Shown here: positions 21,956 to 35,305 of the stretch, one piece after another | Layout: the number at the start of each line of letters is the position of its first letter | Position numbering within the stretch: position 1 is the stretch's first letter | Assembly (NCBI GenBank): GCA_013350335.1 | Contig: CM023540.1 | Coordinates: 2,108,001-2,172,000, forward strand | Origin: Chimonanthus salicifolius | Taxonomy: Eukaryota > Streptophyta > Magnoliopsida > Laurales > Calycanthaceae | Direction of reading: 5' to 3' | Length of the DNA stretch: 64,000 bases | Translations under genes and position numbers: made by a program | The notes under the pieces: generated by a model | Database searches by the model: none | What the model was told of the DNA's origin: nothing | The model's input: the letters and a program-made list of their open reading frames with translations, nothing else

Positions 21956-24900
21956 AGGGAGAGATTTAGAATTTCCATTGATAAATTCAATCTTGATCTC
22001 AAAGACGGATAAAATGACTTCCCATTTGGCAAATATTTGTTTTGAAACAAGATTTTTCACATCGTTTTCTAGAATTTCTTTGTAGCCTTGGCGTCTACTC
22101 TGATGAGAAATTCTTTGTTTAATAAATCATGTTGGAATTTTGTTACACAGAGAACAATGGCAAGAACTTCCTTTTAGACGGTTGAATATTTCTTTTGGGC
22201 TTCATTCCATAGACCGGAATTGAGTCTTATTAATTCTTCTTTTGAATCCATTTGTTGTAAGGGGATTCCTCCATAACCGATGCCAGAAACATCTGTTTAT
22301 ACTATTTTGAAGGCTTCTGGATCAGATAAACATCGCAAGGAAGAATTTTTAACACTTTTTTTAATCCTTTTTACAGCATTGGTATGGTTGGAGGTCCATT
22401 CTTTAGGATTTTTCTTTAATCTATCTTGGAGAAATTTTATATCTTTTGCCAAGTCTTGATAGAAGAAGGCTACATAATTTAAACATCCAAGAAATCTTTG
22501 TAACATATTTTTGTCTTTGATTTCATCTGGGAACTTATCAGCAAATTGAATTACTCTGTTGGTAGGAGTAATTTTTCTGTCTGCTATTTCAAATCCTAAG
22601 AATCTGATTTTCTGTTGGAATCATTTTCCTTTTGGACAAGACTAGACCATTTTCTTTTGTAATTCTTTTGAATATATTCAAATGTTTCCATGTTGATCCA
22701 CTGATTCTGAAAAGATAAGAATGTCATCAATGTAAACAATGGTAAACGGGGTGTAGGATGAAGAGATATTATTCATGATATTTTGAAATTCAGATTGGGC
22801 ATTTTTTATTCCAAAGGGCATAACATTCCATTCATAATGTCCCATGGGGACTGCAAATGCAGTTTTATATCTATCTTTTTCTTTTATCTGGATTTGCCAA
22901 AATCCTGATTTTAAGTCGAATTTTGAAAATATTTTGGCATTGTTTAGCCTGTTAAGCAAGTCTTGCGTATTAGGCCGGGGATACCTAATAGATTGCAATA
23001 CTTTGTTTAAAGGTTTATAATTGATAACCAATCTTGGAAACCCTCTTTCAATTTCAGCGGTTTTTTCAACATAAAATGCCGTACAGCTCCAAGGGGATTT
23101 GTTTTTTTTGATCAATCCCTTTTTTAATAAATCACTTATTTCTTCTTAACAAAGTTTTAAATGTTTTACATCCATTTGGGATGGACGGGCTTTTGTAGGA
23201 ATATCCTTTTCATCAAATCCTTTAATGTATGGTAGACTTACAATATGCCTCTTTTTATTCTAGAATGCAGAGGGTAATTAAGAGCAACATACATCTTCAA
23301 ATTGCTTTGTGAGATTTTCTATTTTTTCTTTAAACTCTTTTTTCTCCAAATTTTTTGTAATTTGCGCAATTTTTATTTCACTTTTTAGTCCATTTACATA
23401 ATTCTCTTTGGTGGCTATGACTTGGTTTATCTTTTGGATTTTTGTTTCACAGGGATCATCTATGAAATCAAGATTTACATTTATGCCTTTGATATTTGTA
23501 GAGATTCCCTTAGTGTTTACTGAAAAAGGTTGGATTAAAAGGATAAACGGGGATCCAAGAAGTACATCATTAACAATATCTTTTGAAATTACAAAGGGTG
23601 AAGTAACACAGACTCCTTGGAAGCAAACATGAACATTTGAAATTTTTCTTTCGATGGAAATACTTGTTCCATTGGCAGCAGATGCAAATTGTTTTGACTC
23701 ACTTATAAATTCAATAGGGACGATTCCCAATCTAATGACATTTAAATCTGCTCCAGTGTCAATAATGGCATTAACAATTTTCTAAAAATTTTTATTTTTA
23801 TTTTCACCTAGATTCTCCAGTGTTGATAGATGCATTTAGTAGGGATCACTCCAGTAGAGACTCTGCTAATTTCTCCTTTAATTCTTTCGACAAATATTTC
23901 TTCATTGTATTCTCCAAAAGTACCATCATTTTCTAGTAAGGTGACTCTTTCATCAAGCTCAATTTCCCTTTTGGTTAATTCTAATCTTAACTTTTTTGGT
24001 CATTTAATTCTCTTTGTAGATCTCCAAGAGTTAATGGTTTGTTTATAGTATGAATTTTTTCAGCCCTATTCATAAGGTCAATTAAGGAATAAGTTGGCGT
24101 ATGAAATGTTTCTTTTGTCCTTTTTGGGTAATATGGAGATTCATCATTTTTTTTTTGCGAACTTTCTCCTTCTTCTTCCCCTCCCAATTTTGAAATTTGA
24201 TTTAAAAATAGAACTTTTTTCTCTGGATCAGGGATATTATCAATCATTTCAAGTAATTTTTGAGGGGCAGTTAGGACACGAATATGTATACCAAGATCCT
24301 CATCAGAGGGTAATGACCATTCTCCTTCAGTACCATCATCATCAGAATTACATGTACATGCTTGAAATTGTTTAATGAGTTGAAGATGAGGAACATTTTC
24401 TTCAACACTGGATTCATTAGTTGATGAGCTAGACTCATGTTCTTGGGAATTTAATTGAGAGTCTTCTCTATCAGAAATTTCTTCATCATCTTCTTTAGTA
24501 ATTTTTCTAAGTTTCTTCTGAGGATATTTTTCCTTTTTGAAACATTTGTTTGAATAATGACCCTTTTTTCCACAAGTATAGCAAGTAGGTATTTTTCCAG
24601 TTGGGTTTTCTCTTTTAGGATATTTTTTGGATTTTCTTTTGAATAAAGGAGTATCATAATTTTTCTTTGAGAATTGACTCTTGGATCTGTTATATTTGTA
24701 TTTCCTCATCATTTTATTTCTTCTTTCAGCGATAAATCTAGAACGCGAAGTTTTTTTTTTTTATTTTGGTGTTTGGTCCAAACCAAATTTGAAGCAAAAA
24801 TCTCCTAATTCTCTGTCTCCACCGTATTTTCTCATTTTTTCAACTTGTTTACTGATCTTTAAGTCAGTTCAGAGCACAATGCCGACCTTATTAATCCTTT

Positions 24901-25484
24901 GTATAATTCCTCCGAATGTCAGCATGCTGTAATTAATAGTACCATGCATGTCTTCTCTCAAGGAGTTACGCAACTTTTTAACAAACAAGGGTTGTAATCC
25001 ACATATTAACCTTTCTTTCCAAATATCAGAATTACAATCATTCAGTTGGCAAACCTTTGATAAAAAATACATTCTTTTTACCAACGAAATTCTCCTAAGG
25101 TTCTATATCTTAGACGATGTAATTGCTGTCTATTTCTCTCCTTAATTAGAGCAATTCCTCCAGTGAATCGGATTGTGTTTCATAATTTTCAGGGATTTGA
25201 CTAGTGCCTGCTTCAGGTTTGATATTGGGATCTACTAAATTTCCTGTGATTTTATCTCTGTATATAATTCTTCCATATTCATCTAATTTGACAGCGTTTT
25301 CAATTTCAAGTGTTTGGGCTCCAGATAATCCATAATTCTACCATCCTCTTAATATCCCATTGAAAGAGGTGGTTATCATGAGAAAGATGTTTCTTGGAAT
25401 GTTTCCCCTAACTTCACAAGCATTAGAATATATCGGCATACTATGGACCATTTGGATTATTTGATATTCGATTAATCCATCTAA
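21956..25484 (-). pseudogene. EPRV copy 3 ORF1, RNase H to coat protein part
   Basis: On the minus strand, from right to left: coat protein (25084-23987, knuckle near 24555-24595 with CYTCGKKGHYSNKC), aspartic protease (near 23730-23770), reverse transcriptase (23115-22678, with YIDDILIF intact and FWQIQIKE), connection and RNase H (22506-21956). RNase H has the same TAA before the active-site TDAS as copy 2. Other stops and frameshifts separate every domain. The right edge is a 5-bp target duplication (TCTAA, 25480-25484) of the solo LTR that splits the gene. Confidence 0.92.
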
Positions 25485-28400
25485 TGTAACGCCCCGCCCT
25501 TTTTCACTCAGCTTCTTCCCGTAAATCAGAGTTTATTTTTTTTTTTTTTATGATAGAGTAGAGTGATGGAGAGCGGGACGTCACGACGCGAGCTAAGTCC
25601 GAACTTCTAAAGTCCGACTCTTAACTGGCCAACCCTATGCGTGTATGGACTAAGTCCATGAAAACAGTTCACACATAACAATATCAATATGCGGAATAAC
25701 TTCATAACTGCGGAATCATAACATGCAGAATAATAATAGAACCAAGTTCTATTCTATTCAGATAACAAAGTACATCAAGTCCTTATCCATAATTAAAATA
25801 TCATAATTATCCAATAAATCATCCAACCATCTAAGTTATTACATAACTGGAAACTAGTTACTCAAATACATGTCCATAAGTAACTTTATTCAACATATAA
25901 AATAATTCATCCAAGCTCCTATGCCTAGCCCTCCTTGCGTTCATCATTCCCCTGATTTCCTGTGTCATCCACTAGGGTAGAAGTAGGGCGTTAGAACAAC
26001 GCGCCCAGTAGGTATTCCAATTAGGGCTAAAACATGGTTAGTACAAAACATATATAATATCATAATGTCCAAAACCATATAAAAAGATGCTATGCAATGA
26101 TGACAAATGCAATGAGTCCCACCCATCACATGTACATAAAAGTACCCACCACATAGGTCTTTCGGACGTCCCGACGAAGTGTGGACCCTCCGGTTTCTTC
26201 CTGATGGAAAAACACATCAAAGTACCCCACCTAGGTTTTTCAGGATGCCCCAACGGAGTGTGGACCCTCCGGTTACAAATCCTTCACCCCATGCCATGCA
26301 TGAGATGCCAATGAAAACACATGCTATTTTATCATATAAACATAGCATTAAAAATCACATTTTGAAACATATCTAACACATGCTATTTTATCATATAAAC
26401 ATAGCATTTAAAATCACAATATTAAAACATATCCTTTTCAACATAATTTCATCAAAAATAAGATAAAACAAAACATAAACCCATGGTTTCAAAGAGGTGG
26501 AATCCTACCAAAGACCGCTAACGTGTCCTTGTGTCTTTCGTCCGGTAACCGCTCACGATCGTAAACACCTTGTGAGGTCCCGTTACCTTATAATATAACA
26601 ATCAATCAAAACCAAGTCCCACTTGATTTACAATATTTAAAGTCCATAAACCAATGCCCATGGGGTTCGGCCATGGTGTATGGCCGAACCCATGGTCTTT
26701 CATTTTTTAGCATATTTACAATAATGCCATTCTTACCATAGCCATTTACCTTCCTTATTTTCATAAGGCTTAAGTTCCAAATAATCCATACAATAGTTCA
26801 TGGGGTTTGGCCATCCACGATGGCCGAACCCTATGTCCAATATTTTTACATATTTACAAGATTGCCATTGATTTCATCAACTTATGTTTGAGTTCCAAAA
26901 CATAGTTCCATTAATTCTACGTAATTACCAAAATGCCATCCATGGCTATCATTCCATTATTCTCATGCTTACAACATTTCCATCCATGGCTAACTTAACC
27001 CATAATCCAATTCTTTCAAACATTAAAAACCATAAATTATTCCCCATGGGGTTCGGCCATACACCATGGCCGAACCCATGGTCTATCATTTTCAAACCTT
27101 CCATTCATTAACACATGAACATAATAGATCCAAAATTGGTTCATGGGGTTCGGCTAAGCACCATGGCCGAACCCTATGATGTCTAAGTTTCCATTTTCAT
27201 CAACTTCTATTATTAGCAAATCCATAATTAACAAGTCCATAATTAGATAGTTTCCAAATTTAGCATGCATCCTTCCATAATTAGATAGTTTCCAAATTTA
27301 GCATGGATCCTTCCATAATTAGATAGTTTCCAAATTAGAAAGTTCTATTTTAATTTAATCTCCACTTTCCAAAAATAAACCCTTGTGGGGTTCGGCCATA
27401 CACCATGGCCGAACCTCACCCATAGAGACAATCCATCCTTTCATTCTTAGATCCTTTCTAAAATAACCTCCACCTTCCATATTTAGAAAGTTTCCCAATT
27501 TAATCTCCTCCTTCTATTTTAATCAATTAACATACATTAAAGATATACCAATCCAACTCCATGGGGTTCGGCCATGGTGTATGGCCGAACCCTATTGTTC
27601 TTTGATTTCTTTAGAAATCATACATTCCCATTCATCCATTAATTTGTCTTTCCATGGATCTAAAACCATCAACCATACATCCATTTAAAATAAATCATAA
27701 ATTACCTTTCACATGGGGTTCGATCATACAACATGGCCGAACCCTACGATTCAACTTTTCCTTCAAACTTCCATTTAAAAATCAATGTTCTTTCCATAGG
27801 ATTCATCCTTCAAAACCCATTAAATAAACCCAATGTTCCTCCATGGTTTTCAATCCTCAAAACCCATGAATTAAAACATGTCTTTCCATGGGGTTTGGCC
27901 ATGCACTATGGCCGAACCCTGTGGTTCTTTCTTTCCATTAAAATTCATACATTCATCTCCCTATCCTCTTCCATGGGGTTCGGCCATACACCTTGGCCGA
28001 ACCCTATGGTTCCTTATTTCATTAAACAAAATTATTGAAACTACTTACCGATTCCTCGACTCCTCCGGCTTTCCTTCGCTTGTTCTTGTTCTTCCAATCT
28101 TTCTCTTCCTTAGCCTTCTCTCCTCCTAGGTCTTTCACTCGGCTGGCTGCTCTTTCCTTCTCTTGTGTATGAATGCCGTGAATGAGACTAGAGGGAGAGG
28201 AAATTCGGCTATGTGTGTGTATGCCTATTGCCGTGCACCCCTTACTTGTGTTGCTTTTATAAAACCTCCTCTTAATCCTAATTTGGAAGGTGCCATGAGC
28301 CCCTTTGTGTCCTAAGTTAGAAGGTGTCATGCGCCCCCTCTAGCAATTTCCTTAGTGCCGATTTTAATCAAGGCAAGACCCCTTTTTAAGACACTCCAAT

Positions 28401-28751
28401 CCATGCGCATAACCCTATACACGGCCATGAAATCTTTATTTTTATTCTTAGATATCTTCTTTATTTAATTTTAGACAATTCTTGGATATGCAAATCTTAG
28501 ATATCTTCACAAGATATTCTAGCATATTACATAGATATGCATATCACTCATGAGCATAAACATGGATTTAATATCTATAATTCGGCCATGCAAAATTATC
28601 CCATTCTTAATCCCTTTATGCGCATGCAATCTTCCAATAATCTTTCCATGTCAACCTCACATACACGGCCCAAGCAATCCATATTTAAAATTCACAATTA
28701 AAATAGATAATTTTCATATAAATTAATAACTGAAAAATCCAGGGTGTTACA
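25485..28751 (-). mobile_element. Solo LTR of a Tekay-like element, 3267 bp
   Basis: The segment is bounded by TGTAACGCCCC and GTGTTACA and flanked by perfect 5-bp target duplications TCTAA (25480-25484 and 28752-28756), with viral ORF1 continuing on either side. It has no internal coding region or primer site, so it is a solo LTR left by recombination between two LTRs. On the minus strand it has the same landmarks as the LTRs at 36270 and 45343 (GGGCGCGTT block, CCGGAGG unit, hairpins), but at lower similarity and shorter length, so it is a related subfamily. Nine hairpins lie in it. It has no gene. Confidence 0.95.
26663..28004. repeat. Dispersed hairpins (9 copies) in the first solo LTR
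   Basis: Copies at 26663-26691, 26803-26831, 27049-27077, 27146-27174, 27388-27416, 27564-27592, 27716-27744, 27891-27919 and 27976-28004. Most have perfect 12-bp arms GGGTTCGGCCAT / ATGGCCGAACCC. The copies at 27716 and 27146 have substitutions in one arm only. This is the densest array in the window, about one hairpin per 150 bp. Confidence 0.92.
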
Positions 28752-28756
28752 TCTAA

Positions 28757-30826
28757 ATTCCATTCATATAAGGAATTTCCCGAATATGATAGGTCCTGAG
28801 TATACGTATATGGGGCTTCGTCAAGTTCCAGATCTACAGGAGTTGGTCTGGAATAATAATTCTTTGTTGTAGGCAGTTCTGCTTGGGTATTCCATTTCTT
28901 TAAGCGGTTTATTAGCAAGTTTTCTGACGCAGAGACTCTGAGGATGCTAAATCCTTTTCCCCCAACATTGAGACTTTCCATTCTAGTAGTTAATTCCTTT
29001 TGCATTTCATCTGTCATTTTAAACGGTCCTTCTTGCAAAATAATTCCAGATGGCAATTTTCTAGGAACATATATCGCATTTGCAGGGATTTCTTCTGAAC
29101 TTTCTTCTTTCCCTTTATTTAATTCTGGTTTTGTTCTAATTGTTCTTTCTATCCTTTCCATTTGTTCTCCAATGGTTAATAAGGATAGATTAGCGTAATT
29201 ATTTTGTTCAATTATATCTCCAAGGCTCCTTGCTATGTCAATACCATTTATTTCGGTTTTTTATTCAAATATGGATCCATTTTTTTATAGGCATAGCAAA
29301 ATTCTTGGTTTCTTTTGAGGCAGAAATATCAAGTTTCTTCCATGGTGGGTGAGATCTTTGAATCTCATTTCCTTCAACGTCTTTCCATGTCCTAGACGTT
29401 TTTCCTATAACTCTTATTTGTTTTGGGCTTTGGGTTTCTTCTTTTTTATCTTTCCCTTTCTTAAAATATTCCATAAACCAATCAAAGAAAGGTATATTTC
29501 TTTCTTCTTCTTCCATTTGGTAATACCATAACCCTCTTATTTTCTCTTTTTCTTCTAAACTAAAGGTTTTGAAAAACCAATCTTTTAGAGGGTGATTTTT
29601 CAGATTTTCTCGCAGGTATGATTTGTCAATTTCAATTTTTTTTTTACGGTTTCCTCTGGCTTTTGGATACTAACCATTCTTATGACTCCATGGAGGAAAT
29701 CATTATCACTTGGGTTGTAGGTCCTTTCTGATGAAGTTCTTTTATACACGGGGTGTTCAATTCCACTTTCTTTATTTCTAAAAACCTTTTGATCCATTTC
29801 TTCTTTCTCACTGCTTTTTTGATCGTCATCAACTTCTTCCAGTTTAAAACTTTTTCTTCCTTCCGTGTAGCTGGCAAAATTTCTCCTAGCTTTTTCCATT
29901 TTTCTCCTAAAATTGACTTCAACATTGCCATTTGGTAATTTGACTGTGCTTTGTAAATCATCTGTTATTTCATTTACTCTTGGGGTGACGTCCTCTATTT
30001 GCCAATTTCTAGGGAGAACAACTTCTTCCTAGCTGATAACTTTTGGGATAAACACATTATTATTAAAGTTTGTTTCCAAGAGGACTGTGGTTTTCTCCTT
30101 ATCAACCTTATCTCTATAGGCTATCATGGGGAAGATTGAGATCATGGATTTATAGAATATCCGATAGACTATAGCAAAAGGTTTACTCCTTGGACTCATC
30201 TTTAATCCTTTACTTTGGAATCCAATAGTTGCACAATCAAGGACATCGTCATCATGAGCATCAACTGTGATCTTTGGGAAATAATTTAAATAAACAGGTC
30301 CATGACAGAAACTTGATTCAACCATGGCATACAGAGAGTCATCAAACTCGTCATGTCTCTGATCTCGTACATAAGCACATACAGAAACATTTAATCCTAA
30401 TCGAAATAGTGGTTTGATTCCTACCTAAATTAATCCTATGTGTAGGTAGTTCTATTTGGTCCTGATTTGTTCAATAATTCTTTTTTCAAGGATTTTGATT
30501 GTTTGTTTTCCTCTAGAGAGGGAAACAGTTTTCTCAACGGTTTTAATGTGATAATCATTATGTTCTTCAAATGTGCCATTACTATATATTTCTGTTACAG
30601 GCAAGGCTAGCATCTTCCAATTGGATATGGCTTGGTCAAAGTTTTCATACACCTTTTCTTCAGAATTTTTTATTTTTTCTGGATTTTCTTTAGCTATACT
30701 GGGATGAGGAAAGTTGGACAAAATAGATTGGTAAGATGAGGAAGATGAAGTAGACCTATTAGAAGGATGCTGAAATGACTTAAACCAATTCTTAAAAAGT
30801 TTTGTTTTTCCCTTAGAATTTTCCAT
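28757..30826 (-). pseudogene. EPRV copy 3 ORF1, N-terminal part (MP and linker)
   Basis: From the ATG at 30826: MENSKGKTKLFKNWFKSFQ, Ser-rich segment, movement protein core (30610-30029, interrupted by a stop near 30425), charged linker (29961-29265) and the start of the coat region (29161-28757, PANAIYVPRKLPSG then QAELPTTKNYYSRP). It continues across the solo LTR into 25484. Stops near 30030 and 29640 and a frameshift before the coat segment inactivate it. Confidence 0.92.
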
Positions 30827-31073
30827 TTGAGTGGCTCGTTAAAAGCACAAAAAGTTCTGTCAACGATTTACAGCCCTTAATGCCTGATCACGGCCAGAAG
30901 TGGGACTTACAACGTGACCACACTTTTTGAAAAATAAACGAGGCACAAAAGTGGAGAATAAGAAGGAAAATAAAAGCTCTAAAGAGAATTGGATAAATCA
31001 ACTAGGTTAAAAAAACTTCAGATCCTAGATAATAGATTTAATTCATCTAACTATTAAAGGTCTTGGCAAAGAT

Positions 31074-31311
31074 TTAAACCTGAGATAATAATTCTAATTC
31101 TTCATTCAAAAGGTTACAATATTCTCTTACACGTATACACAAGGATACTAACATAAATCTCCTAATAGTATGTATGCGGATAACAAGATATCTTCCTGCA
31201 GCTATATTTTTCGTCTATTTGTTGGATAACATTTTCTAATCTTCTAAGCTGATTTCCACGACGTCTGAGATCACGCAATAATTCTTCTCTCCTAACAGAA
31301 CGAGGAGGCAT
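31074..31311 (-). pseudogene. Viral small ORF B, frameshifted, EPRV copy 3
   Basis: It starts MPPRSVRREELLRDLRRRGN at 31311 and carries the same one-base insertion (TATTTTTCGTC on the plus strand) as copy 2, shifting the frame in the middle. Confidence 0.8.
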
Positions 31312-31339
31312 CTCAGAAAGCCATTGCTTGTAATTTTGA

Positions 31340-31431
31340 TTATGTCCTGAATACTTCTAATTGGAACACAGCATATGCTTGAATTAAAATCATTCTTCGT
31401 CTTTCATATCGTTGATGTTGTGGGTTATTTC
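31340..31431 (-). pseudogene. Viral small ORF A, 3' part, split by a solo LTR
   Basis: The 3' part of ORF A of copy 3. The 5' part, with the start codon at 34830, lies beyond the solo LTR at 34731-34830. About 20 bp of viral sequence next to the LTR's right end are missing. Confidence 0.8.
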
Positions 31432-32564
31432 TGTAATGCCCCGCCCTTTTTCATTCGCTTCTTTTCGTAAATCAGAGACTTTTTTTTTTTATAACAGAGT
31501 AGAGCGATAGAGAGCGGGACGTCATGACGCGAGCTAAGTCCAAACTTCCAAAGTCCGACCCTTAACTGGCCAACCCAATGTGTGCATGGACTAAGTCCAT
31601 GAGAATGGTTCACACATAACAATATAAACATGCGGAATAAATAACATTAAAATTGCGGAATCATAATAGAACCAAGTACGTCAAGTCCTTATCCATAATT
31701 AAAATATCATAATTATCCAATAAATCATCCAGCCATCTAAGTTATTACATGACCGGAAACTAGTTACTCAAATACATGTCCGTAAGTAACTTTATTAAAA
31801 CTATAAACTAAATCATCCACGCTCCTATGCCTGGCTCATCTTTCGTTCATCGTTCCCCTGATTTCCTGTGTCATCAACTAGTATTGAAGTAGGACGTTAA
31901 AACAACGCGCCCAGTAGGTATTCCAGTTACGGTTAACACATGGTTAGTACAAAACATATATAATAATATCGTAATGTCAAAGACCATATAAACCATGCCA
32001 TGCAATGATGACAAATGCAATGAGTCCCACCCATCACATGTACATAAAAGTACCCACCACATAGGTCTTTCGGACGCCCCGACGGAGTGTGGACCCTCCA
32101 GTTTCTTCCTGATGGAAAAGCACATCAAGGTACCCCACATAGGTTTTTCGGACGCCCCGATGGAGTCTGGACCCTCCGGTTACAAATCCTTCACCCCATG
32201 CCATGCATGAGATGCCAATGAAACACATGCTATTTTATAACATAAACATAGCATTTAAAATCATATTAAAACACATGATATTTCCTCATATAAACATAGC
32301 ATTTAAAAATCATCATTTAAAACATATCCTTTGCAGCATAAATTCATCAAAAATAAGATAAACACAATGTACATAAACCCATGGTCTCAAAGAGGTGGAA
32401 TCCTACCAAAGACCGCTAACGTGTCGTTGCGTCTTTCGTCCGGCAACCGCTCACGATCGTAAACACCTTGTGAGGTTCCCGTTACCTTATAATATACAAT
32501 TAATCAAAAACCAAATCCCACTTGATTTAAAATAATGTTTGAGTCCATAACCGCAATCCTCATG

Positions 32565-33971
32565 GGGTTCGGCCATTCACCATGGCCGAACCCATGATAT
32601 TGCATATTTACCCATATTTACATTCTATGCCATTGTTCATTCTATTCATTTAAAACATGCTTAGGCTAACCAATATCTCATTACCATGGTTCATGGGGTT
32701 CGGCCATACACCATGGCCGAACCCATGATCTTTCATTTTAGCCTCTAATTACAATATTGCCATTTATTCATCCATGGTCTCCTTATTTCCATCTATTTAC
32801 ACTTTTGCCATTCATAACATTTCATGACAAATAACATACTCTATGATCACAGTTATACATACTTAAATCCATTGTTTTCTTGCTCAAACATCCAATTATT
32901 TATTCATGGTTCACATTACCAATAGCCCATAAAAATGGTCCATCATCTTTCCTTCTTTAAATCATTTTAGACCTTTATAACTTCCTTAACCCTTTCCATG
33001 GTTTTTATGTTTTGCAACCCTTTAGAATTAATAAATCAGTCCACATGATTCAATGTCTAAGAAACCCCAAATCCATAACTATATTTGGTGGGGTTCGGCC
33101 ATACACCATGGCCGAACCTCACCCCTTTTTTTTTTTTTTGTTTTATTCTTTTGATCCAACAATCAAACATAATAACCTTTCTAAATTATTAACCCTCCTT
33201 CAAAAATCATTTATCCTTGATCTAGCATCTTAGCCACAATAAAATTATGGTTCGACCATGCAATTGCCAACCCATATCCTTAATTAGAAACTTACTAAAA
33301 ATTCAATATCCAACTTCCATACTTAGAAAGTCCATAAATAGAAACTTTCTAAATTTATCAATTCCTATTCTTGGATCCATAATTCTGAATTTCCAAATTT
33401 AGCATGCTTCCTTCCATAATTAGATAGTTTCCAAATTTAGCATGCATCTTTCCATAATTAGATAGTTTCCAAGTTTACTTTCCATAATTAGATAGTTTCC
33501 AAATTTAGCATGCATCTTTCCATAATTAGATAGTTTCCAAATTTAGCATGCATCTTTCCATAATTAGATATCATCTTCCATAAATAAACTCTAGTGGGGT
33601 TCGGCCATACACCACGGCCGAACCTCACCCATAGAGACAATCCAACCCTTTTCCATCCACTTTCTAAATTAATATAACTTCCATGGGGTTCGGCCATACA
33701 CCATGGCCGAACCCTATGGTTCAAAATCTTCTTTTAAAAATTATCAACCCTTGATCCTCCATGATCTAATCACCTTATTAATTTCCTTTCCATGGGGTTC
33801 AGCCATACCCATAGCTGAACCCTATGGTTCATCTTATTCCAACCCAAGAACCCATAATTTAAACCATGACTTTCCATGGTTTTCATTCCTTAAAATATAA
33901 CCAATAACCGTCCATTAAAAAGAATCATCAAATTCTTCCATGGGGTTCGGCCATGGTGTATGGCCGAACCC
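32565..33971. repeat. Dispersed hairpins (7 copies) in the second solo LTR
   Basis: Copies at 32565-32593, 32696-32724, 33091-33119, 33597-33625, 33681-33719, 33795-33822 and 33943-33971. In the copy at 33681-33719 the stem extends to CCATGGGGTTCGGCCAT over a 5-nt loop opposite ATGGCCGAACCCTATGG, 17 positions with one G-T. The copy at 33795 has both arms changed together (GGGTTCAGC / GCTGAACCC), keeping the pairing. Confidence 0.92.
33390..33570. repeat. Tandem repeat of about 38 bp, four to five units
   Basis: Units of the form CCATAATTAGATAGTTTCC followed by AAATTTAGCATGCATCTTT are repeated head to tail, with slight length differences. The solo LTR at 25485 has two to three units of the same sequence (27230-27330), and the outer LTR remnant has diverged ones at 4690-4980, so this is a variable-number tract of the subfamily. 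Confidence 0.88.
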
Positions 33972-34730
33972 TATGGTTATTTTCTTTTAAAACAAATTTA
34001 TCAAATAAAAGTACTAACCTGTTCCGATTGATTCTTGCTCTTCCAATCCTTCTCCTTTCTTCTTGATTCTTTTTCCCAAGCCGAGAACACCTCTTGCTGG
34101 CTGCCTTTACTTCCTCTTGTTTTGGCATGAATAAGAATTGAGATGGAGAGGACATTCGGCTATGGTGGGTGTAAACCGTGTGCTCTTTTCCTTCTCTCCT
34201 TTTATTACTTATACTTGAACCCAACTTAGAAGGTGCTTAAGATAACCAATCCCCCTTAGGCCGTGCGTCCCTTGTCTTAATTAGTAATGCTGTGTGCCCT
34301 TGCTTCTTTTAATCTCCCATTAATCCCAATTTAAAATAGCAATTGCCGACCTTGGCTTCGCACTTTAGAGAGTTCTAAATATAACATGCGCCCATTGTAA
34401 TTTAGCAATTACCCTAATATTATTCCTAACAAAGGAAGGACACCTTTCCAAGATACACTAGCCTATCTTATCTTGTATGCGCATAATCATAGATATGCAA
34501 CCTAATAATCAGCCATGCTCAATTACCCCTTTCCTTATTTATTTAATATTGCATTATTAATTAAATTCAACCCCATTTAATTTTTTTTTTTGAAACCAAT
34601 TCCAAAACCGTTGGGTCTTAATTGGGCAATGACCCAACCCTTTACCCATCTAAAATCCATATTTAATGATTCACAAATTAAATGGATTATTTTCATACAA
34701 AATAATAAATTGAAAATCCGGGGTGTTACA

Positions 34731-34830
34731 ATTCGAAGGTGTTGTCGTATGTGTTCAAGAAGAATTTCTATTTTCTCAATGTTCGAACATCATCATAATA
34801 CTTCTTAAGCAAAGCAAGACGATTAGACAT
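34731..34830 (-). pseudogene. Viral small ORF A, 5' part, EPRV copy 3
   Basis: It begins at the ATG at 34830 with MSNRLALLKKYYDDVRTLRK and is cut at 34731 by the solo LTR. The sequence matches copies 1, 2 and 4. Confidence 0.8.
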
Positions 34831-35305
34831 ATTCTATAAAAAAAACAACATGATTAGAAAACAACATAATAACAAACTTATATTATCAAACTTATAAAAG
34901 TTTTATTACTTACAGACATATTCTAGCACATTTCAGAGTTACAAGCTCACACTTACAGCTTCTATATTTTGATTTCAAATGTCGATGATCTAAAATGAAA
35001 ACACAGATCTCCTTATAAAGATGGAGCAAGGGCACAATGGATAAACTCTCTTCCGACCAAGAGAGGACAACACACAAAGTAAAAGGACTTTTTGCAGACA
35101 CAACCTTCCAAACCAACTTTACAAAAAGAGATTCCCCACTTGGAGACACAGTAAAAAGATACAATAAGTGAAGCATCTTTTGACCAAATGGGATGCACAC
35201 TAAGAACAACTTTATATTCTTTTGATAATTCTAAGACATCTGGCAGGATACCCCACCTAAAGAGATAAGTCCAATGGCTCTGATACCAATAAGATAAGGA
35301 TCGCA
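34831..35305 (-). promoter_or_regulatory. EPRV copy 3 promoter region and second primer site
   Basis: On the minus strand: the primer site complement GCTCTGATACCA at 35277-35288; one GCCAGATGTC block; the CCCCAAGTGGGGAATCTC-type segment; CTTTATAAGGAG near 35013 at the TATA position; and the leader to ORF A. Like copy 2, it keeps only one of the two related blocks found in copies 1 and 4. Confidence 0.65.

Larger units (their letters stand above)
31432..34730 (-). mobile_element. Solo LTR of a Tekay-like element, 3299 bp
   Basis: The bounds are TGTAATGCCCC and GGGTGTTACA; no internal region is present. It splits ORF A of EPRV copy 3. The flanking five bases are ATTTC on the left and ATTCG on the right: the target duplication is imperfect, and viral bases expected on the right (TATGAGTGC...) are absent, so a small deletion accompanied or followed insertion. 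It is close to the solo LTR at 25485 in length and landmarks. It holds seven hairpins and a local 38-bp tandem repeat, but no gene. Confidence 0.92.

Noticed and set aside
33795..33822. Hairpins as plant microRNA precursors
   Set aside because: Stems of 12-17 bp with 5-nt loops are much shorter than typical DCL1 substrates; small-RNA data would be needed to revive the idea.
31432..34730. Perfect 5-bp target duplication for the second solo LTR
   Set aside because: Flanks read ATTTC and ATTCG and viral bases are missing on the right, so only a damaged duplication can be claimed.
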